NCBI GenBank assembly: GCA_033032865.1
Contig: JAWHQI010000258.1
Location: 1,922,001-1,986,000 of the forward strand
Direction of reading: 5' to 3'
Source: Dactylorhiza incarnata
Taxonomy: Eukaryota; Streptophyta; Magnoliopsida; Asparagales; Orchidaceae
DNA length: 64,000 nt
In this document: positions 58,401 through 64,000 of the stretch, piece after piece
Position numbering within the stretch: the first letter of the stretch is position 1
How the letters are laid out: every line of letters begins with the position of its first letter
Notes under the pieces: model-generated
The model's input: only the letters and a program-made list of their open reading frames with translations
Databases searched by the model: none
Told to the model about the DNA's origin: nothing
Program-made: the position numbers and the translations under genes

Positions 58401-59028
58401 ATATATACGTACATACATATATGTGTGTACATATATACATATATACAAATGCATACATGTATATGCATGTATATATACATGTATGCACACACATACATAT
58501 ATATATAGAGAGAGAGAAAGAAATCATTATGAAAATTTTTGTGAAATTTAGCATAATTATGGTTGCACCTCTATTAATACTTTTGAAATTAAAAAAAAAA
58601 CTCTCATGTAAGTTTGCATGACATAACATTCATACAACAAATTATTCTCTTACTATACAATAAATTTTCATAAAGAGGAGGGTATTTTTGTGCATAGATG
58701 TATGAAATGTACTCTTAAAAGTAAGACGGCAACCTATAATTTAACAAACTTAGAGGAGATCGAGGTCCTGAATCCCGATAAATGGCCATATATATAGAAA
58801 GAGAGAGCGAGATATAGATATATAATGATTCAAGCACGAGGTAATAAAATGTTAGTAGTTTTTTTATGCAGGTTTGAGGTGGTGGAATGCGACGGTGAGG
58901 TGGAGTACAGCCCATTCCCGATACCCAAGCACGGCCTCCGCGTTCGCATCCGCCGGAGCGAAGAGGTCCTCCGCGGTCTTACCTCACCAGAGCCTAGCAA
59001 TTGTGAGCTGAATTGTTTGGATAATTAA
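43584..59028 (+). CDS. Abscisic acid 8'-hydroxylase-type cytochrome P450
   Basis: Nine exons: 43584-43777, 43867-44185, 44844-44996, 45386-45637, 48877-48966, 49107-49185, 57742-57848, 58236-58354 and 58872-59028. All junctions are GT-AG and phases agree, giving 489 residues. Family role: the endoplasmic-reticulum monooxygenase that hydroxylates abscisic acid at C-8', its main catabolic step. Seen: N-terminal membrane anchor (residues 3-21), PPGSMGWPFVGETFQ, I-helix AAQDTTAS (about 279-286), ETLR of the K-helix (340-343), PSRF (394-397) and heme-binding FGSGVHSCPG with Cys416. The family usually has about 470 residues; the extra length is at the C-terminus. Intron 6 is 8.6 kb and holds an L1 LINE. 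No disabling change seen. CYP707A is recognised from overall text, not a search. Confidence 0.92.
44236..44745. mobile_element. Two degenerate Tourist-like MITEs in CYP707A intron 2
   Basis: About 44250-44345 matches the left half of the family (gtgaacgcagtggttatgaac). About 44536-44741 is a fuller copy, with tgcttggtgccac at the left and ccgtgccaaacagagca at the right. Target duplications are eroded. Confidence 0.65.
45062..45364 (+). mobile_element. TRIM: miniature LTR retrotransposon in CYP707A intron 3
   Basis: Two direct repeats of about 130-141 bp (45062-45202 and 45235-45364) begin TGTTGGACGGTCCAGCATG; the second ends TTTAACA. Only 32 bp separate them. They open with TGATATCAAAGC, close to the Met-tRNA primer site TGGTATCAGAGC, and end with a purine-rich ctgaggggcg before the second repeat. 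This is the full minimal layout of a terminal-repeat retrotransposon in miniature. Flanks gctct and gctaa match at three of five bases. Its right end lies 21 bp before exon 4. Confidence 0.8.
45638..48876. other. CYP707A intron 4, AT-rich
   Basis: 3.2 kb. It holds a Tourist-like right end at about 45822-45869 (ccaaactcatcggagc to aatggagcc) and the leucine-rich-repeat fragment at 47230-47385. Otherwise I see only AT-rich sequence without coding signal. Confidence 0.6.
47230..47385 (-). pseudogene. Leucine-rich-repeat (receptor kinase-like) fragment
   Basis: The minus strand reads NQLSGEILGEIDRLQNLVFL then DLSINHFSGKLTINIANI, two plant-specific LRR units of the LxxLxLxxNxxSGxIP type. Codons on both sides contain stops, including one just before NQLSG. 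It is too short to be a gene and looks like a captured or relic fragment of an LRR receptor-like kinase. Confidence 0.7.
49390..49421. repeat. (TA)n microsatellite
   Basis: A run of TA dinucleotides just upstream of the MITE in CYP707A intron 6. Likely length-variable. Confidence 0.85.
50204..51661 (+). CDS. LINE ORF1 protein
   Basis: 485 residues from ATG 50204 (MDDLGAAWGKSLSLLP). An upstream in-frame codon at 50102 would add 34 residues, but its text lies in the leader. Residues about 30-180 are a DUF4283-type region (RPVNFKQLGADRFVCLF, VLEGCPWHFDKNLVIL). A zinc knuckle CYYCGLLGHTSRVC starts at residue 207. The tail is Pro/Ser/Thr-rich and ends in a basic Arg/Gly stretch. The family role is RNA binding and particle formation during retrotransposition. 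The frame is intact and its stop overlaps the start of ORF2 as ATGA. Confidence 0.88.
   Translation: MDDLGAAWGKSLSLLPVEEEEVVVPVQNLISGATVALVLAGRVLSKRPVNFEALRRTLSSSFHTIRPVNFKQLGADRFVCLFSHALDVKRVLEGCPWHFDKNLVILEEVSPRDNPTLLPLIWCRFKVHIGGLPLQLMTKAVATMIGNKIGKFLAVEADDAGIVWGTSLRISVLFNVEAPLIRVVKLRLANGDPCLATVKYERLPNFCYYCGLLGHTSRVCPSQLEEGFCDPGDNPPFGPWLRAPTASSGCGHPSDLAEPHFISTPSRPSSQPHPPAGTTYPDPTPMPAGHPTSQTTVPLVGTLSPTSSSSHTSESIATASHFHHPNPPFLLLPPQSGTLAPYSPPPFLPPTPTGPYFSFPLVSHMQTDESYSISRDLCDYVAPPGFEGDLPPSALSPMLGRPSMAFTFTLPDASLGRPRGLSARRGRPPRSRGASGRGSPLRRKRPAPFILDGDFAHSDKKGKTMDTSVDHFLSAGLAVQPCRSP
51658..55727 (+). pseudogene. LINE ORF2: endonuclease, reverse transcriptase, RNase H
   Basis: Opens MKLLCWNCQGLGGT, the start of an exonuclease-endonuclease-phosphatase domain, with ISETR, GGDFNEIL and YSDHQPVLLD. 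The reverse transcriptase has SPGPDGLPPVFFQKFW, FALKLDLSKAYDRVEW, GIRQGDPLSPYLFLMCSELF and the catalytic FADDT at about residue 690. A one-base change near 54216-54222 shifts the frame. The true continuation (GGLGFRHLDAFNSALLAKQA) is met by a TGA at 54594-54596, where relatives have Trp. It then runs open to 55727 through a zinc-binding segment (LPKVHTFLWRV, CPLCG) and an RNase H (INFDGAV, VEGDCATLI, RRSANRVAHAIA). Two lesions in about 1,356 codons. Confidence 0.9.
55812..57448. other. CYP707A intron 6, 3' part
   Basis: AT-rich intron between the LINE and the next MITE. A frame at 56522-56833 shows no known domain. (AAAT)n repeats lie at about 57181-57208. Confidence 0.5.
57449..57674. mobile_element. 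Tourist-like MITE in CYP707A intron 6
   Basis: It begins GGCTCCGTTTGGCACGACGG and ends GTGTCAAATAGAGCC, with TTA duplications at 57446-57448 and 57675-57677. It lies 68 bp upstream of exon 7. Confidence 0.9.
57930..58165. mobile_element. Palindromic family D element in CYP707A intron 7
   Basis: Inverted ends: left attttagattgcacccctc, right caatctgtaattttgcaaac. Between are complementary blocks (attattgaaattac and ataatttcgataataag). Relative of 36510-37009 and 58540-58780. Confidence 0.65.
58358..58508. repeat. (TATACA/TACATA)n low-complexity stretch
   Basis: About 150 bp of alternating tatac, tacat and catgtata words in CYP707A intron 8, ending in a short GA run. Frames read through it give Tyr/Ile/Cys/His repeats with no meaning. 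Confidence 0.85.
58540..58780. mobile_element. Palindromic family D element in CYP707A intron 8
   Basis: Left attatggttgcacctctatt, right gtaagacggcaacctataat and tttaacaaacttagaggaga. The same structure as 57930-58165, one intron earlier. Confidence 0.6.
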
Positions 59029-59880
59029 TTACTCATATTTCATCGACGTGCGAGCGAGAATTCAAGAGCTTCAGGTTCTTGCTGGCGAAATGGATGAGAG
59101 ATCACGAAGAAGAGGCTACAATAAACTAATTACCATCCAAGTTTTCTCTTCTTTTAGCCCTTTATATCATTTTTTTAGCTTTTATTTATTGGTCCCCATC
59201 CATGCAATTATTTGTGTGTTTGTCTTGGCTTGGCCATAATTTAATTTAATAATTGTAAGAAATGGTAATTAATAATCAAATAAAATTATTATTGCGCATA
59301 TATGTTAATTATATATTTGATTCATTTCAACATCATTTATGTGTAAAATTTAGATTTAAGAATAATTGGATGTTTATGTAAACTTAGTACCTATATACTA
59401 CCTATAATGGAAAAAAAATTTGCTAAACATTCATCTTTCCTATTTTACTGGTTTTTATTATAAATTTTACAATATTTAATAAATGAGTTTCTTTTCTTTT
59501 TGTAGTTTATTAAAAAGGTGTTATTATTATTAGGTGTTATTATTATTATCAGTTGTATTTTTATTATGTTTAGTATTTTGTGTGATAGAATTTTATATTT
59601 ATGATGAATGACATGTGAACCATCACGACGAGGCACAGAAAATCACATGCACGACTATTTTTTTTATGTATAAGGGAAAAGTTGAAACATTCATGTTTCC
59701 AATTTTATCTATCTTTATTATTATTATTATTATTATTATTATTTCTTCCAATTTTACATAAGTGAATTTAATTTGTATACTTTTTTTATTTAATTCTAAT
59801 AGGAGTAAGGGAAATTTTATGCACGATTGCTTGTACTTTCATTTTGAATATGGATTTAAGTAGAGACATGATTTTATATA
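59029..59880. other. CYP707A 3' flank
   Basis: The first about 250 bp are the likely 3' UTR, with aataaa-like text near 59118 and 59275. After this the sequence is very AT-rich, with a (TTA)n microsatellite at about 59716-59742. No gene. Confidence 0.5.
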
Positions 59881-60066
59881 GGCTCCGTTTGGCAAGGTAT
59901 TTTTGCTACAGTGAGTTTTGAGAAAAATATCGCCGTCATAGAATGCATGTTTGGCATGACAGCGGTGGTGATGACCGCCACTAAGAAAAGAGTGCCAGTT
60001 TAGAACATAAAAGTGTATGAAGTTCCTTAGGTAAGGCCGGGCGTACACGAACGACGGTTTATAACA
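59881..60066. mobile_element. Tourist-like MITE, right end missing
   Basis: It begins GGCTCCGTTTGGCAAGG and follows the family consensus to acgaacgacggtttataac, then the similarity stops. Truncated at the 3' side. Confidence 0.75.
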
Positions 60067-60337
60067 TTGGTATTTAAATTCACTAGACTTTGCTCTTTGT
60101 AAAAGATATAATATGCTAGTTCTTTTGGGGGGTAAACACATCCTTCCATCAAAAGGCAATTTTTATGAAATAAGCGTGATTAATAAGAGAGTTTTATACA
60201 TTTTAAATATTTGACTTAATTTTGTGATGGTCTCACTTTGAACAGAGTTTTACTCCAAAGGAGTGTTTTTGTGCATTGATCTTACAAGAGTGGTTTTTGT
60301 AATTTCAAATTTAAGAGGGGCGTAACTTGTACTTATG

Positions 60338-61103
60338 CTAACTTCCAAAGAAAGTTTTGTTAATTGTGTATGTTGCATACACACACAGACACGAGAATTT
60401 TTGCACAGGCGATATGCTCTCCGCTTCGAAAGTACCATAGCAACGACGATACCTCCGCCCAAACTTGCCCTTTCTCGAACGCTCGATCAATTGAACAATG
60501 CTTTCATTTCCATCAGATTCATCAAACTCGGGGTCGAATCGCGATGAATGTCTTCTAATATAGTTATGGAGTGTCATCGTAGCCACCACAATGACACACT
60601 GCTTCGAGAAATCAAATTGAGGAATTTTGTAAAGTATGCCCCACTTTTTTCTTCCATACACTAAAGCTCTTTTCGATCACACTATGGAGCGGGGAGTGTG
60701 TTGTATTAAATATTTCACGACGTCTTTCTATTTGGCGATTTCCCGAGCAAAGTCCGGCAAGTGATATCTAGTTTCCGGAAAAGGTTTCAAGAGCCCCTTT
60801 TTCAATGGATAACCAACATCCACAAGATAATATTTACCTTCAATATTGAATAAGATTAGACAATAGTAAATATGATATTCATTTAAATCAACATATTGAA
60901 ATAAATAACATTTGTATAATCTTATCTGCGTACCTTCTGGTGGAAATGGAAATTTACTTATCGGATCCTTTACTGCACGATGATATATGTGTGTGTCATG
61001 TGCGGCAGAGCCCTTCCAACCAGGAACAACACATGTAAAACACATATTCAAGTCGCAAACCCCCATCACATTTTGAGTCGGTCTACCGTGACGACCAATG
61101 TAC
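60338..61103 (-). pseudogene. HARBI1-like (PIF/Harbinger) transposase remnant
   Basis: The minus strand has PTQNVMGVCDLNMCFTCV and PGWKGSAAHDTHIYHR. A 96-bp in-frame intron (60933-60838) restores PPEG-KYYLVDVGYP, followed by GLLKPFPETRYHLPDF. A stop then follows, and in another frame FNTTHSPLHSVIEKSFSVW, and after a frameshift WGILYKIPQFDFSKQC and ATMTLHNYIRRHS. These are the central and C-terminal DDE blocks: the second Asp in LVDVGYP and the Glu in HSVIEK. The N-terminal third is missing, cut off at 61104. The family moves Tourist-like MITEs, which are abundant here. Confidence 0.82.
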
Positions 61104-62126
61104 GGCTCTGTTTGGCAGGGAGAGCAGAAATCGAAAACGCTGTACAAAATGTTTTCCATGCAACAATCTGTTTGGCGGGGAGAGCAGAAATCGTGAAGAA
61201 ACCATGGAAAAAATGGTTGGCGGGGAGAGATCTCGATATCTGCAATGAGGACCAGGCTCGCCGACATGTTGAGGGAGGCCTATTGTCGGAGAACAATGGT
61301 CGGCAGTGGCCCATCGCCGGACGAGGGATGCAAAAAATGGGAAACTCATATAAGCCAAAAATTTCTTATGTAAAAATCGATAAAACTAAAAACTAAAAGA
61401 TAAAAATGGGTATACCTGCAAGAACTTGTCGGCGAGATGCAGGGGGAGATCTGGAAGAGAGGCTGGAGAGATTGCTCTGCTTGGCCGGAGAAGATGGAGA
61501 GATTGCTCTGCTTGCCGACGAGATTGCTCCTCCAGCAAGAACAAAATGGCGGAGAGGGAGGCCCGGGGGTAGGTGGCGAGCGAAATTGGGGAGGAGGAGG
61601 ATGGTGAAACTGGCGAAGAAATGTTAGGGCTTGCGTGATCACGAGTTTCCGCGATTCTCCCAAAACGCTAAAAAATAGCGATTTCGAGCGGTAACAATGT
61701 TGGAGATGTGGAGTCTGGTCGTATTGGCGATTCATCCACTGACATGGGTTATTTATGTAATTTCTTTATTACAGTTGCCCGAGACTTCCAGTATAAAAGG
61801 GCTTCTTGCATCTCGCCTCTGTAACTGAACTGAAATATAGTGAAAATCCTAGTGCGGTCGTAGACGTAAGCAAGGTTGTCGAACCACATTAATTTGTGTA
61901 TTTTCTGTTGCGATTTTTCATTTTCTGTTGTTGCTTTCGATCTTCGTTCCTAAATAGCGACTCCCACCGTTGCGCCTATTTTTGCATTTGGTGCGATGGG
62001 GAGAGAAGTAGCGGTGTGCTTGAATTAAAACATGAAGCCAAACAGAGCCTTAGTAATTTTTATTTTAACTCAATGAAGAAGAATTTTTTACTTCTTGCAT
62101 CTTATAACTTAAGCCAAACAGAGCCT
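61104..62126. mobile_element. TIR-bounded element truncating the transposase
   Basis: It begins GGCTCTGTTTGGCAGGG at 61105. Complementary ends GCCAAACAGAGCC occur twice, at 62038-62050 and 62114-62126, so either may be the true right end. The interior repeats the phrase gtttggcrgggagagcagaaatcg twice (61113 and 61170). It also holds an LTR-like segment with tataaaaggg at about 61793 followed by a Copia-like terminal phrase. Composite origin likely. No transposase. Confidence 0.55.
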
Positions 62127-62496
62127 TATTTACTTCTTATTTGGCTGTTGTAAATTGAGTTGTATGCAACTTGTATTCAGTCCTGTAATCTTGTATCTTA
62201 TAACTTAAATTAGAATCGTAAATAAGTGTTTGAGTTCATCCTTGGTGTTCTTGTCTTGGTGCTCCATCATTCCAAAAAACTTCAAGTTATGTATCCCGAC
62301 GCTTAAGTGAATTAATAAGTTTTAGGGTAATGAAAAACTATTGGGCTTTAAATGGGCCTTCAAATGATTAGTATCTTCGGTTTGGCAGGCCATACGATGG
62401 ATCATAAAAGATCTGAAATCGTCTTAAAACAGGGGCTTTGAATTTATAGTATTTTCTGTTTTGCAGGCCATAAGATAGCCCATAAAACAGCTGCCG
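62127..62496. other. Intergenic, no gene seen
   Basis: It repeats the phrase ggcaggccatacgatgg / tgcaggccataagatag about 85 bp apart (62387 and 62464), a short local duplication. Otherwise featureless. Confidence 0.5.
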
Positions 62497-63014
62497 TTGG
62501 TCACCAAATTTGTGTTGCATATATTGGGGCTGACTGAGCCGAAACCAGTCTCCAGTGCATATATTGGCACTGTTTGGGCATTTGGGGGGGGGTGGCGACG
62601 GCGGCTGGGGTGGCGCGTGATCCTTCTCTTTCGCGACCAGCTTCCGTCTTCTTTCTCGCCGCTCGCAAATGGCCTCAACTCGTCAAACAATGACGCCTTC
62701 TCTACAAACTCCCGCAGAATTCGCCTGCTGGTGGAGGTTCTAGCTCGACAAACCAAACTCAATCCTCGACGCCGGGTGTGCTGCCATTCTCAGTTGTTGA
62801 CATCGCATCGAAGGCTTTCTCCGCTGCATTCGGGTTCCCAGCCAAGTTTCCTAATATTCCACCTCCATCCAACGGTCGGCTCAACTCCGGCCTTAATTTG
62901 TCCACCTCCAGCAGCAGTAAGTCAATGATTTCGAGCAACTTTTTGGTGCGCGTGCGCACACAGAGGTGTATGCCCAGCACACGCGCACCCCCTGATCTTA
63001 GATCCAAGGGCTGA
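62497..63014 (+). other. Possible gene fragment
   Basis: GC-rich, with a plus frame ending at 63014 that reads LPFSVVDIASKAFSAAFGFP and AKFPNIPPPSNGRLNSGLNL, unlike chance sequence, and a Ser-rich tail. A stop lies upstream in frame, near 62690. I do not recognise the protein. It may be exon 1 of a gene continuing elsewhere or a captured fragment. A frame on the other strand (63007-62759) is its shadow. Confidence 0.35.
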
Positions 63015-64000
63015 GGAAAAAAAAGCTTTTAAGAAAGAGTAAAAAAAAAAGTTGATTGTATCCGACGCACACAGCATGACAGCAATATTACTATTGGAGT
63101 TTTATAATATTAAATGCAATATTTATTCGCCTATTTATTACATAAAAAATGAATTATCCATGCTTTAATTTGGGAGATAAGGTTGCCACGCTAATTTATT
63201 TATTTATTTAGGATAATGTATCATAATAGCTAGATAACAATATTATAATCAAAGTAATAATTTTGAAATGTCTTGCAGGAAGTGTTGGTGCACAATGCTG
63301 AACTCTAGTATTCTCATTCATGTTATATGGAATTTAATTTAGACTAGTAGTGCTGCAAGTTGAGTCGCGCTGATTCATGATCTTGATGACGAACATCGGA
63401 AAAATATTCGGCTCGAATTCAAACCTTTATGACAATTGATATTCTCCTCAAGAGCCCGACATGAATATAGTATGTAAATATGAAATTTGGCCTGCATGAA
63501 TAATTTTTTGACCTGCATGTATCCGCAACCCTTATAGCCAAAATCGGCCTGCATTTGACATCGCTCTAAAACAATAGGTTGAGAATTATAGGTGAGACAG
63601 AGTTATGCAGCAGTTTATTATATATAGTCGAGATGTACGTAAATCATGAAAATCTTTACTCATAAACAATACAAATAATAAATAAGATTTGTATGTGGCA
63701 CAAATTGTTATTTAATAATTCTTAAATATCCATAATGATACACTATATATCACGACAAGAAAAATGCTAATGAGTGAGAGAAATTTCTTGCTAAATGATA
63801 AATTTTTTCCTAATTAGAATTAGTAACGATTTCATAAACAAAAAAAATTCTTAGCAAAAATGGCCTTAGTTAAATATAATTTAGGAATGATGATTTTTCT
63901 TGTTAATTTGCAATGAATTTTTAACAAGAAAAAATAATCTTTCTAATTTATAACATTTTATTTATGAAAGTAAATTTATAAACCTATTATCACTCTAATT
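63015..64000. other. AT-rich end of window, no gene seen
   Basis: Very AT-rich, with no frame, repeat structure or RNA gene that I can support. Confidence 0.55.

Noticed and set aside
58213..58629. Several frames of about 70-130 codons on both strands
   Set aside because: They combine P450 exon 8 with TATACA low-complexity DNA and have no meaning beyond the exon.
61346..61735. 129-codon minus-strand frame
   Set aside because: Pro/Ser-rich, no domain, within the TIR-bounded composite element.

Overview
The window is nuclear DNA of a flowering plant. It holds two host genes split by GT-AG introns, a chloroplast thioredoxin-like gene and a CYP707A-type cytochrome P450. Around and inside them lie plant-type transposable elements: Ty3/Gypsy TAT-lineage and chromovirus elements, Copia and TRIM elements, an L1-type and an RTE-type LINE, Tourist-like and hAT-like MITEs, and a Harbinger transposase remnant. 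The GC-rich exons of the P450 would suit a monocot, but I cannot name the species. No prokaryotic, organellar, rRNA or tRNA gene was recognised.

Layout. 269-1766 is a solo LTR with a perfect 5-bp target duplication. 1784-16662 is a complete 14.9-kb TAT-lineage Gypsy element with a ttttt target duplication. Its gag is split by a nested 5.3-kb LTR-type insertion at 3945-9222. It keeps a damaged protease but has no reverse transcriptase or integrase. It also carries a 90-bp tandem array at 10491-11640 and two antisense genes, each with its own TATA box, at 11890-13775 and 14193-15333.

18295-31797 is the thioredoxin-like 4 gene: three exons encoding 211 residues over 13.5 kb. Intron 1 holds a solo LTR (19014-19688). 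Intron 2 (11.6 kb) holds a palindromic MITE, a gag-only chromovirus derivative with a Copia-type insertion, a 1.1-kb tandem duplication, and a full-length but dead chromovirus (26606-31499).

32-43 kb is intergenic: MITEs, an RTE LINE tail split by a solo LTR, a second solo LTR of the 269-1766 family in inverse orientation (37443-38614), and a UDP-glycosyltransferase fragment. 43584-59028 is the CYP707A gene (abscisic acid 8'-hydroxylase type): nine exons that join in frame into 489 residues. Its introns hold a TRIM element next to a splice acceptor, a leucine-rich-repeat fragment, several MITEs, and a 6.2-kb L1 LINE nested in a MITE. 60.3-62.1 kb holds a HARBI1-like transposase remnant and a further TIR-bounded element.

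Both host genes look intact at the coding level despite heavy intron insertion. Most elements could be bounded by their terminal dinucleotides and matching target duplications, which gives a relative insertion order in several places.
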